From: Prunella strophiata
Lineage: Eukaryota > Chordata > Aves > Passeriformes > Prunellidae
NCBI GenBank assembly: GCA_036583965.1
Contig: JAZBQD010000019.1
Span: 15,205,585-15,269,584, forward strand
DNA length: 64,000 nt
Reading direction: 5' to 3'
The translations under genes were made by a program, and so were the position numbers. Below, in pieces: positions 1 to 11,582 of the stretch (position 1 is the first letter of the stretch; the number at the start of each line of letters is the position of its first letter). The notes under the pieces are model-generated. The model saw only the letters and a list, made by a program, of their open reading frames with translations. It had not been told where the DNA came from and did not search any database.

Positions 1-810
1 TCAATATCTGATATAGTGTGAGGCTCCTGCTCAGAGACCAAATGCTTGGGAACTTGCAGAGAGGGACATGTTGGCAACCAGATCTGTTTTAAAAAGTTCA
101 TTTTCTGTGTTAGTTTCTCCTTCAGTGATTTGTTCATATATTATATTCAACCCTGAATATCATCCAGTTATGCCAGCATGTCTTCTTTAGTACTGGATGA
201 AAGGTGAATTGGCAGGCTGTTCTGTGTCCTCCTGGTGTCCATTTCAGCTGCATGTGATACAGAAGATTAACCTGAGGAAACAAGATGTCTGTTTCTGACC
301 ACAACTTTCTGTTTGCAGTCAGTGCTGCTTCTTAGCAGTAGTGGTTTTGTTGTATATTTTTTACAAAGCCAGGTGAAAACTCTTCCCCAATTCCCCAAAT
401 ACTGTCACAGATGATAGCCAACAGCAATGAGTAAACAACTTTATTGGTTGTAAATGTCTTGCTAGAGTGACAATGTCACATGTTATTCTCCTAAGAAACT
501 TGGAGACTGTTCACCAATCACACACAGTCTGCTCTGCATAAGAAAATCCCCTAAACCATCAAACGTGGTGTTGAAGGTTGTGACTGAGGAATATTGGAAG
601 GAGGAAGGACTTCGTAAATCCAAATCCCCGTTCTGAAATCCTACCAGAGAGGTTATGGCTCCAGCAGTGTCCCCAGGATGAATCAAAGAGGACATTCTGG
701 CAGGGATGCTGTGAGTGGTGCTGGCTCAGACCCAAGCAAGGGGTGGCCCTCACACCAAGTCACAGCTTTCAGCTCCAGCCATGAAAGGCATGGCTGTGGC
801 TCTCTTGCCA
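1..810. other. Left-edge intergenic sequence
   Basis: I see no supported gene in this stretch. Short open frames on both strands (for example around 483-695 and 683-883, minus strand) have no recognisable domain or start context. An ACTTTATTGG motif near 439-448 is AATAAA on the minus strand, but no minus-strand exon was found to go with it. Confidence 0.5.
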
Positions 811-945
811 AACACCCACAGCAGCAGGTCCCTCCTGTCAATCCACAAGCATGGAAGCAACAGAGATAAAGTCTCTGCTCCATTCCTTCTTGTCTGCAGC
901 CCCATCACCCAGCAGTCTGTCTGGGCTGGAAAAATTGTCCAAAAT
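811..945 (+). pseudogene. Remnant of a serpin last exon lacking the reactive-centre loop
   Basis: Read in the frame that includes 715-1002, this stretch gives THSSRSLLSIHKHG, then KVSAPFLLV, then a block ending GKIVQN. This follows the last exon of the neighbouring serpins: [12 protein letters not shown], then [11 protein letters not shown], then GKIVNP. The spacing is shorter than in the intact copies: roughly 16-17 codons between the hinge Gly-Thr and the strand after the loop are missing, so the whole P1 region is gone. No splice acceptor or upstream serpin exon is recognisable. It lies only about 60 bp upstream of the gene 1 promoter block, as expected for a decayed tandem neighbour. The similarity is short and was judged by eye. 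Confidence 0.55.
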
Positions 946-1001
946 ATCCAATGTCATTACTGCTTGTTGTGCATCCTCACTGGCAACTTTTATTTGAACT
1001 A

Positions 1002-1014
1002 ATTAATGATTAAC
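1002..1014 (+). promoter_or_regulatory. HNF1-like site upstream of serpin gene 1
   Basis: ATTAATGATTAAC differs from the HNF1 consensus GTTAATNATTAAC only at its first base. It starts 84 bp before the end of the proposed non-coding exon 1 (GTAAGTACCC follows at 1087), the same distance as in gene 3. HNF1 drives liver expression of SERPINA1 in mammals. A second half-site, GATTAAC, follows at 1024-1030. There is no obvious TATA box. Confidence 0.6.
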
Positions 1015-1034
1015 TGAGTGCTCTGATTAACTCT

Positions 1035-1086
1035 GTTCAATGGTACTGAAGAGAAGAATGAGCAGACAAGACCAGACTGTAGCAAT
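1035..1086 (+). other. Putative non-coding exon 1 of serpin gene 1
   Basis: The 3' boundary is the donor AAT|GTAAGTACCC at 1086/1087. The same GTAAGTACC donor context follows the equivalent segments of genes 2 and 3. SERPINA genes usually have a non-coding first exon, and the acceptor of the coding exon lies at 1818. The 5' end is a guess, because no TATA box or cap site can be fixed by eye. Confidence 0.4.
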
Positions 1087-1835
1087 GTAAGTACCCTTTT
1101 AGTTTTCCTTTGTATCTATTACACTTGATTTTGGGGGGGTTGTTGCCTGGGAGTGGTGGCTTTCTACATGTAAATAGGAAATATACCTGTTATGAAAAAC
1201 ATCAATACATTTCAAAAGCCAGAAAGAACCAATACTAAAGATACTTTATATAATAAAGTAAAAATTTGGTTTGGAAACAATATAAAGGACTATAGACTTT
1301 TATACCACAAAGACCAGTCATCTAGTCTTACACCTTTGAAGAAACTATAAGAGTATTTTGTAATTTTGGTTCTAGATAATATGATCTATGCTTATATCAC
1401 GTTTTTGTTTAATACAGATTAAATTCTCTAATTATTTGATGAATTGAGAAAGGCTAACACAGCTGCAGTAACCTTCAGTGCAGTACTGAGTACAAAACCA
1501 GCTCATGCCAGTTACTCTTGGGAAAAGGTCATAAGTTTCCAGTTATTTACAAATTTTAAAAGAATATACTAATATTAAAGTTAATAAACTTTTAAAAGTT
1601 TTAAATTACCTCTTTTGATAGAGCACTAGACAATATATATAGATAGTGGAGGTGTATTCTTTCCAGGGAACACTGGCATGTATCAGAAATGTGAATTATA
1701 AGTGTGGGGGACTTTGGAGAGCAGGTGTGTTCTGAGAGCATCATTTCACTTTACTGGAGGACACAGTATGAACAAATTAGTACCCATGACGTGTTTTTCA
1801 TGTCTATTTCTTTTGCAGAAACAGCTGAAAGCAAA

Positions 1836-4800
1836 ATGAAGACCACTTTCTCCTTGTGTTTATTGCTGGTCGGCTTGCACACTGTTGCCCTGCGTCATCA
1901 GCATCCTCGCTACCGCAATAAGCAGGATGATGCTAAAGGGGCATATTATCCAGGACACAGTTCTCAGTGGGAAGAAGCTTCTCCACTTAAGAACAAAACC
2001 TTTGTCAAACTCGTTTTCAGCAATGCTGACTTTGCATTTTCCTTTTACAAGCTGGTTGCATCTGAAGCAACGGACAAAAATATTTTCTTTTCACCCATAA
2101 GCATCTCTGCTTCCTTTGCAATGCTGGCACTTGGTGCAAAGGCTGTGACACAAAGAGAGATTTTGGAAGGGCTTGCCTTTAACCTGAAAAAGACTCAGGA
2201 GCAGGAAATACATGAAGGCTTTTGCCAACTCCTCCACATGCTGAACCGTTCCGATAGTGAGTTCCAGCTGAGCCTGGGCAATGCCCTTTTTATAGAAGAG
2301 ACACTAAAACCACTACAGAAGTTTTTGGATGATGTCAAAAGCTTTTATGAATCTGAAGTCTTTTCTATTGACTTTAACAACTCTGTTGGTGCTGAGAGTC
2401 AGATCAACAGTTATACTGAGGAAAAGACAAATGGGAAAATTGTTAAACTAGTGGAAAATCTTGATCCTCTGACTGCAATGGTTCTGATTAACTATGTCTT
2501 CTTTAAAGGTAGGTTATAGCAAAGGGTGCAAAGCTAACACTTATTACAGAGAATGAAAAGAGAAAAAATTTAAATATTTTAAATAGAGGAAATCATGTTG
2601 AATATCTGGAAGGTACTACTATAAACCCATGTATATTTGTTGCCAGTAAAAATATGTCCTTGCCTGCTTTAATGAAATTTTAAATCAAATATCTTTATTG
2701 AATTTGGTTAATTTTGTCAAGTGATCATGGACTCATGCTCTAGTAAAAGATGGTGTTTTCAGTATTATCTGTCTGTAATTGTCTTAAAGCAATAATAAAA
2801 AAAAAAATACAATGCTGTAACACCTGAGGATGCAGTAACATGAAAAGGATATTTCCTCTAATGAAAGAAAGGCTGTGGGACTAGGTCCTGTTTTATTCAC
2901 TGCGACCATTCTTCTTTGCATTCCACTGAATAAATTTTCTTTTTGTCCATAAGCCCATTGGAAGAAACCCTTCAGTACGGCACAGACAAAACAGGAGGAC
3001 TTTTTTGTGGATCAGAAAACATCTGTAAAAGTTGACATGATGTATCGAAAGGGTTACTACAGAAATTACTTTGATGAAGAGCTGTCCTGTTGGCTGGTTC
3101 AGGTACCTTACAGTGGAGATGTTGCAGCATTATTTGTTTTGCCTGATGAAGGGAAGATGAAGCAGGTAGAAGATGCCCTCTTGAAAAGAACTGTAACTAA
3201 ATGGGAAAAGTCCCTCCAAGACAGGTAAGATTTTTTGCTAAGGTGAGAGGTGACCATGTGACAGATTAGCTGTGTTTATCTCACAAAGACAAAACATTAA
3301 AGGACAGGTTATTTGACTGAACTCTACACACTTAATGTATAGACTTACTTAACTCCGTGATGGAATTCCCTTTTCTAAGCTGGAAAATGAAAATGAAAAA
3401 GAGCTATAGCTAGTGAACAAATAGGTCATTGAGCTTGGAATTCATCTTGGGTTAAGTACCTGGTTCAACCAAAAATTACTTAGCACCATGATGAGGTCAG
3501 CAGACTCTTGTTTCATACAAGCACTGGGAAACTACAATGGAGGAGCTGTTGGGTGTTAGGGTGCTGAGGGCATTCTGTGTAAAAGAGGATTAATTCACTA
3601 TTACTGCAGCTATTTCTGTGGTGGCCAAGGCCCTGTTGAGTATTTGAGCAGCCTTAGGTCAGCTAGCTACAATCTTTTGAAAAAGCCCTTCTACCTGGCA
3701 GTAGTAGCTCTGTTTGCCACTGAGTTGGTATAGCTGTGTCTTCCACCCCACTCCTTGAACCCCACTGCACAGGCAGGTGCTAGCATAGACTTATTCTGTT
3801 CCAACCCTCCACATTAAATAGCTAACCTGATCAGAAGTGCTATCTGAACCCTGAGAGAAGGCTGTAGACTTTTAGAAAAACAAATGTGAAGTATCTAGAC
3901 ACTGAAGCCATTGAGGAGTGTCGCCTAGATGATGATGATGATTTGTCCCTGTTTGTGTTGTTTGTTACAGAAAAATACATCTGCACATTCCAAAATTTTC
4001 TATTTCTGGTACCTATGATGTGAAAAATATAGTCAAAGAAATGGGCATGGTCAATCTGTTTACTGAACAAGCTGATCTCTCAGGGATTACTGAGGAGCCT
4101 GGAATGACAGTTTCAAAAGTAAGTCAGCATGTGAAAGCAACCACAGGATTTGCCTGTTCCCAGGAACTGACATTAATATTCCATGAAAAGCTTATCCCAA
4201 TCTCTCTGAAGCATCACTCATTCATCAACAACTGCCAAAGTCTGGAAGGAAAGAAAGCCCTGTCTTTCATAAACCTGAAGCCAAACATGCTTACAAGGGG
4301 TTAGAAAGGCATGGTTAGAGGATGAGGATGAAAATATACATATAATTAAATGTTCTTTCGGCTACTAAACAAAATTATCTAAATGTAAAGCATTAGCTTT
4401 GGTAAAATTTCCTCTAATTCTTCCTACAGAGGGCAAAGGGCTGTTATTCCTGCCCTTCTAGTGTTCTCAAAAAGTTTTTTTTTTCAGCTAGATGACAGGG
4501 TAAATTCACAATAATACACAAAGCTGCCAAAGACAAAATTGAGTCTCGGCTAAATTACCAGGTTTCTTTGCTTCCAGAGTTTCTTGTCATCAGTCATCTT
4601 GAGTGCTCTTTGGCTGCCTGCAGCTTGAGGGTTACTCTGTGCACAAGCAGTGAAGGAGGATGGCTTGAGTGGTGTGATGGCTGTTGGTGCTGCAGTGGGA
4701 AGGGGAGCAACTGGTGATGACCTTCCCAGAAGCTGCTGCTGCTCGCTCTTGCTCCAGGCAGGGCTCCCTTTGTGAAGAGGGTGGCAGGCTGCTCTCTTCT

Positions 4801-5050
4801 TGCTGGGTTGTCAGCTGGAGGCTGTTTGCTTTGTTCCTTGCAGGTGATCCACAGAGCCATGCTGAACGTTCATGAGAACGGCACCGAGGCGGCCGGGGCC
4901 ACAGTGAAGGAGATTACCTGGAGATCTGGGGATTATCCTCGCCCTCCTCGAGTCAGATTCAACAGACCCTTTCTCCTGCTGATTCTGGATAAGTTCACCC
5001 GCACCGTCCTCTTCATTGGGAAAATTGTAAACCCTCAGAAAAATGACTGA
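1836..5050 (+). CDS. Serpin gene 1: clade A serpin (alpha-1-antitrypsin-like), intact, P1 Arg
   Basis: A secreted serine-protease inhibitor of the SERPINA1/A3 type. Coding exons are 1836-2508, 2954-3224 (271 bp), 3971-4118 (148 bp) and 4844-5050. All have GT-AG borders and phases 1, 2, 0, giving 432 residues. The acceptor TTTTGCAG at 1811-1818 places the ATG 18 bp into its exon. Residues 1-17 or so form a signal peptide ([18 protein letters not shown]). Next come the core motif [20 protein letters not shown], then an ELSC segment in exon 3, and the serpin signature FNRPFLLLI near the end. Sequons NKT, NRS and NNS suggest glycosylation. The hinge GTEAAGA is of inhibitory type. Counting 17 from the conserved Glu puts P1 at Arg391 (codon 4922-4924), with P1' Ser, so trypsin-like proteases are the likely targets. 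The loop is four residues longer after P1 than in human antitrypsin. No canonical AATAAA lies just after the stop. The orthologous symbol cannot be assigned. Confidence 0.93.
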
Positions 5051-8000
5051 TTGACACAATTTATGCACGTCACTGGCTAAATTCTGTGATCCAGTGAAAC
5101 ACTTATGTACGCATACCAGTCTGTGCTAGTGCTCATCTTTCAACCATTATCCTTAGAAACTTCATTAATGCCTTAAAACACAAAAACTGCATTTCCTTGT
5201 TCAAAAGTCACTAGGATTTCCCACAGCCTACACCTGAATATAGTGTTAATGAAATACAAGTCACTTTTCACCAGTTTTGTAGGAAGCCCTTTCTGACGTG
5301 CTCCTGTGGGGTATTCAGTTGGTTCAAAGTCTCCAATTGATGTAGGTATTGCTGTACTGTCACAGGGTGTGCATATGAAAGGAGAAATAGGAAAAATGAG
5401 GTGTAAGTTGTAAGTCCTGTCTCTTTAATCCACTAACCCTCGATGAGTACTCTCAGATGCAGATTTCTTTAATATTGGAGTGAATTTTCATTAATTTCTT
5501 TAAGTTTTGTAACCAAGCATGGCATGAAACTGCAGGATCAGTGACTGAGACATTGGGGGACACCACCAATGTAAAGGGCTGAGGAGTGCAGCTGTTTTAG
5601 CTTGCCTTCCTCTGTCTCTTCCTCAGCAGAAGCCCTCTGCCTGGAGACAAGAAGGCTGCTTTGCTGTACAGATAATTATATTTCTACTAAGGAAGGAATG
5701 CATAGCAGAAAAAAGACTTCTGTTCTATCCTACTAATATAACAACTGTTGCTAATGCCTTGAGATAAAAGCCTGATGGAGTAGTCCATGACACAGCACCA
5801 GTTTCCTTTTCACAGATTTGTTGTCACTGTCATTTCTTGTTTCTACTGATGCCACCTTCGGTATTCACTTTCCAGCTAGACTTGACAGATTGTGGTAGAA
5901 AAAAAGGAGGAATGCAAATTATAACTCCAGAAAGTTTGCATTTCCTCAGTAGGAACAGCAGAGCTTTCCTAGGGACTGTTAACTTGGTTTAAGCTATCAT
6001 AAACACACATAAAAATACAGAAAATATTTCACTTTTCTAAATGTTAGCAGTGGATTAGTGTTATAGAGTAAAAACAAACTGGGAATTGACATTTGTACCT
6101 TTTCTTACCTTAAGGTTCCTTGAATCCATCTGCACTAGATAGTTGCATGGTTATGAAAGAAACATAACTTTACTTATAAAGCAGTAAAAATATTTAAATT
6201 ATTTTATTATCTTTTGCTTTAGTTTTTAAATCAACATCTTTAGTTCATCTTATTAAAATATAGAAAGCTAAAGAAAGCATGTAAAAAATTATAGATTGAT
6301 TAAATCTTTTGTTACAGAATATGCCAGAAAAAAATATAAATGACAACATTTTAGACCTTAGTTTCTTAAGATGTCTGTGAAAAATATAACATGAAAAACT
6401 GTGGTGAATATTTCTAAAACAGAATTCTTTTTTTTGGTTTGGGAGATCTTTATTTTCACCAATATGAGTCAATTGTAGTGACAGAACACCAAAAAGGAAG
6501 AGAAAAAGCATTCCATGTCTATCTGCATACAGGTAACACTTGATGTTCACTTTTAAAGTCCTCCTCAAAATCACATAAATAAATGACAAAAGTTTCTTAC
6601 TCATATCTGCATTTAGTATTTTCTGTATTTAGTAACAAGTAGTTGGCTTCATGACTCTAAACATATAAGGACTTGGTCTTGGTGAAATACAGATAAATTT
6701 ATTCTACAGAAGTTCATTTAAAACTTCTTGCCAAATCTCAGGGCTATCTCAGGATGAATTGTCAAAGTCCAGCTTTGCAATGACAAATAACTCTGTAAGC
6801 AAATATCAAGAGACTATGTTTGTTGTTCATCATGGACCTCAGATCAATAGTCTCTGTTAGTCGGAAAAAATATCTGTGCTATTTTGCCAACCACATCTCA
6901 CTTTGAGAAGTAACCTTGCCTCTTAACTCACTTGAAAATGGATAGACAAAAATGAAGCTGATTTAAGAACTGAATGACCAGAAAACATCTTGGTAAGGAA
7001 CCATCTTCAGACAGGTGTAGGAACCAGACACATCTTGCCTTGGTTTTCTTTCCATTTTGGCAAAAAACAGGGCATGCCCCTCACTGCAAATGTGCAGCAA
7101 ATTTGTACAGTAAATAATGAACCTAGAAGGATTGTACAACCCCCTACAAAAATGTCAGCATTAAGGTTGTGACAAACCCACTGTAGTCATGGTTTGCTTA
7201 GGACAGTGTTTCTTCTTTCAGTCTGCTTATTTTTTGCTTTTTCTTCCATGTTTTTTTCTTTCTTGGTTGTCTCTCTGGCTGTGAGTATTGTGACCAAGAA
7301 ACCTCAGAGCAACCAGGGAAGGACTTTCATCCCTAGCTAGTTGAGAGTTGCTGCTGCTGCTGCATGCAAGAACTGTGATGGGCCACTTCAGTGCAGGGGC
7401 ATTGCTGGAGGCTGGAGCTGGTGTGAGGAGCCACATGAGGGACAAAGTGCAAAGGACATCTTCTGATGCAGCCTGCACTGGTGTCTACACACAGATGTGA
7501 TGTGGGAGTGCAACCATGCCACGCACAGGCCACAGCCACAGCACTGCCTGTGCAGACCCTGAGGGAAATCAGGGATGGGATGGATCAAAGCAGTCTCTGT
7601 AAAAGCTGAAAGCAGTCTTCTCTTGTAGGTTAACAGCTACAGAAAAAGAATTTCCAGCATAGCAGAAACTTTGGAACAGCAGCACACTGAAATATGGAGA
7701 AAAGGAAAACAAGCAGTGTAGAAATAGCAGTAAACTGTATTTGTTGTCATATTTAGGAACGAGAAGTGAAACAAAGGCTAAAAACATAAACTAAGAGCTC
7801 AGAAACCCAGGACTAACCCATGATGGACATAGATTTAACAGTTACCTACAACTTATGTGAAGTTCAACAGACACTAGAAGAAAACCAGAAGCAATCTTGA
7901 CTCATGTTAAAGATCATAAAAGAAGGACCAAGCAAAAGCAGGAAACTGCATATTGTTGTGGGGCCAGAGAGAGAAATAGTATGTTTGAGGTACAAAAGAA

Positions 8001-8203
8001 AATTACATATTTCCAACAGCCAGTGGTTAGTGCCAGTGCACAGGTCTGTCATTGTTCCCAGTGTTGTACAACACCCACCAGAGAGAATCTAAAAGCACAT
8101 AACAGAAGCAGCAGCCTTAAATGTCATGGGTTAAAACCAAATTACGTATTTTCCTGGAAAGAACAACTAATACTCTGTTAAATGCACAAAATAAGGATGG
8201 AAT

Positions 8204-8622
8204 ACCTCTCCTATGAAGAAATGCTGAGAGAATTGGAATTGTTCAGCCTGGAGAAAAGAAGGCTTTGGGGTTACCAATTGCAGCCTTGCAGTAGCTGAAG
8301 AGACCCTACAGGAAAGACGGAGAGGCACTTTTTACAAGGGCCTGGAGTGGCATGACAAGGGGGAATTACTTCAAATGGAAAGAGAGTAAGTTAGATTAGA
8401 TATTAAGATGGAATTTTTTACTGTGAGGGTGGTAAGGCACTGAAATGGGCTGCCCAGAGAAGTTGTGGATGCCCCATCCCTGATAGTGTTAATGGCCTGG
8501 CTGGATGGGGCCCTGAGAAAATCCTGGTGTAGTGGAAAGTGTCCTTGCCCATGGCATGGGCTGGGAACCAGATGATCTTCAAGGTCCCTTCTAACCCAAA
8601 CCCAAATGATTCTATGATGTCA
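8204..8622 (+). mobile_element. CR1 LINE 3' fragment
   Basis: The text runs in the order typical of avian CR1 3' ends: GAAATGCTGAGAGAATTGG, TTCAGCCTGGAGAAAAGAAG, TTTACTGTGAGGGTGG, GGGCTGCCCAGAGAAG, then GATTCTATGATG at the end. It is a plus-strand, 5'-truncated and diverged copy without open coding capacity. Confidence 0.85.
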
Positions 8623-11424
8623 TGTATTTAATTTTGTTTTCTGATAGTCTAATAATTGTCACACAATTAGTAATTAACAGATATTCCTGGGAAACACGAA
8701 GTGAATTTCTCAGTTTTTAAAGAACTTGGTGATTAATTGGGGCTGAAAATGTGGCTTCTATCATTATCAGGAACTTGGCAGCTAGGAAGGTGCCATGGCC
8801 AAGATCCTCATCCATCACCTGCTACTCCAAATAACCTCTAGGCCCAGGAAATGTGTGTGATATATATATGTGCCTCAAAGCAGTGCTCTCCCACAACCTT
8901 CAAAGAGCATTGGTAACCTCAAATGCCCCCTGCATGCTCCTGGCATATCAGAATGAGTCACCCTGGATGCTCAGGGACACCTGTGAGCCATTCTGGTGAG
9001 GAGGGGACATTGCCAGGGCAATGCAAATGGCTCTGGGAGTGTGTGACCAGGGCATGTCCCATCGGATGTGGGGCAGCCCTTGGCAGTGGGCAGGGCATGC
9101 AGGGAGCTCCACAGCCCAGGCAAGTGCTCAGTGCTCTGGGTCTCTGCTGTAAAGGTGGGCTCCTACCTCAGAGCCAAAACCAGTGTGTCTACTGAGACAG
9201 CCCTGAGAAACCTGGAGCTTCCACCCAGATGGGACTGGTGAGGAAGGAGATGTCAGTAGGGATGGTAGCTTGCAATGGATGCCCAGAAGCTTCCCCTGGA
9301 GAAAAGGCTGGTACCTGCACAAAGTGTGCACAGGTTGATGAGTTTTTCTAAGGCTTGACTATAACTTAATTAGCAGATATTAAAGTTTTTGGCATAAATA
9401 GGCTGGAAAGTGATGCCAATGGAAAGAGAAAAAAGGAAATAATTGTAGGAGAGAAGATTTAACACTAAAATTTTCCCACTGTCAGTTAGATGTTTAGTCA
9501 CAGGGCACAGGCTCAGACCCTTGCAAGTGCAACTGCACTGCTGCTTCTCCCTGCTGGGAGATCAGAGTTTGGCTGGAAGTCATGTGCTGGCCACACAGGG
9601 CCTTTAAGGCTTTAAAACTTGGAAACACTAAGAATAAACACTCTGCCCTTGTGTTAGCTTTCCACTCCAGTGTCACTTTGTGACACTTTCATTTGCATAG
9701 TCTTTTATGTACTTCAGAGCATATATAAGGCTTTAGGCTTTTGACTCTCACATGTCCTTGAGTCTTTGGGGCTGGCTCCCTGAACTTTTTTCCCCAAGGT
9801 AAGGTCAAGTGTAGGAGCTGACAGCTGATGTGACACAAACACTTCTTGCTCCTTCTTCCTTATTTTGGGAGTACAAGGGGCTCTCCCTGCACCAAGCCAT
9901 GTAGCATTTGCAGAGCACTGCAGCAGTTTCTTTCCTGAGACATTGATATCTGTTCTAACTGCCAGCAATTTCCACATTATCTGCTCAAAGACTGCTCCCT
10001 GCCAGGCTTAGCAAGGTGATGGCTCCCTCTCTCATTTTATTTTGTACATCTGGTATGGTAGGGTTAAACCCAGTCTTTAGTTCAGGCTCCAACTCATTCA
10101 ATACACTGCTATGAATCATAAGTGAAAGTCAGACCTATTCCAATCTGAAATGACTCACTTTTTGGCCAGTTTTTGGACAGTATAACATGGGGGTTCCTTA
10201 AAGAAATACTTCAGTTTCTTTACTAAAAAGAAATTAAGAAAAAGAGGAGTCAAAAAACACAGCTGGGGTAAACACACAATTTTAATTCTTATTTCCTTAA
10301 AAGGCGTATTTTTTTCTGTGCTTGTATTCCTGTGCAGATGAAGGCACCACAGATATACATCTTAATTTAATTCAACACAGCAAAATTAAAAGAGCAAGCT
10401 AGTTCAGGGGCAGTAATAACAATCAGATAAATCTTCTATATTTAAAAGCAAAATCTATGTTTATCTAGGTTTTTTTCTTACAGACACTGATTCTCAAAAT
10501 GGAGGTGGAATTTGGGTGGGGGAAGATGATGAAAGGTCAAGAGAAGTTTAAGGGGAAAACAGCCTCTCTAAATACTTCAGTATTCATGGAGGCTGGCAAC
10601 ACTGAACTGACCACTGAGATCTTTTAACTCATTTCTGTGAGAAAAATGAGGAATTATTTTTGGCACTTCGTGGATTTTTTGGGTGTTCCAATCTTTCTTT
10701 AGAAACTTCTTCAAAGACATTAATTAAAACCTCTTTTTTTTTCCCTCTGGCATTTGAGTTCATAGATCCAAACTAGCATAAAATTACCCTCTGTAACAAA
10801 TATTGATGGCTTTCTGTGCAGAGGTGGGAAATTTTCATTATGCTTTCTCACTCAGATGTTAATTCTCTTCCTCATTATCTTGTAAATGACAGCCAGCAAA
10901 TAAAAAGTCCACTGAGTGATTGGGTTTCAATCCCATAAACTAACTGATCACTCCACTGAATAGCACCTCTCAACAGCTGTAAATTACCTACATCTCCTGG
11001 AAAGCAGCAGTACAGTCAAAACCTGACTCTACTGAAGGTAGGCACCAGCAATTTTGGCTTTACAAGCAGATCTAGGCAATAGCAGATGACAAGAACATTT
11101 GATTTTCTCCTTTGAGTACTTTGTGAGGCCCACCTGGGGGGGTTGAGTGGGGAGATAAAGCATCCATGTGGGTTTGGCTTCACAAAGACCTCCCCTGAGA
11201 TGAATGGAAGAACAGAAGATCCATAGAAGTTTTCTCTCAATTAATGATAAGCAAGGTTCAGCTGAAAAAAAAAAAAAAAAAATAGGAATGGCTTCTCTGT
11301 AAGTGACAACCAGAAGTTCCTGTATCATGACAAAGAGATTCATGATGCTGGAGCTGGAAGACACTGAAGATCAGAGAACAGAACTGTTTGAATAGAAAAA
11401 ATTCTAGTAAGGAACATGTTTTTA

Positions 11425-11582
11425 CCATGCAGTGGTTAAGTACTGGAAGATGTGGCCCAGAGGGGCTGCAAAATACCTGTGCTTGGAGACATGTACCTGA
11501 GAAACCTGATGTTTTGTGCAAAGGGCTGAACTAGATGACTTTTGGTGGTCTCTTCCATCCTAGATTTTGATTCTAAGATTCT
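11425..11582 (+). mobile_element. Short diverged CR1 3' fragment
   Basis: GGCTGAACTAGATGACTTTT, followed by GGTCTCTTCCATCCTAGATT and GATTCTAAGATTCTG, matches the terminal part of CR1 (ggactagatgatct ... ggtcccttccaacc ... attctatgattctg). The left boundary is uncertain. Confidence 0.6.

Noticed and set aside
1631..1645. TATA-like string (CAATATATATAGATA) about 190 bp before the gene 1 coding exon
   Set aside because: It lies inside the proposed intron 1 and has no HNF1 site at the expected spacing. The acceptor at 1811-1818 shows that the coding exon is spliced, not initiated there.
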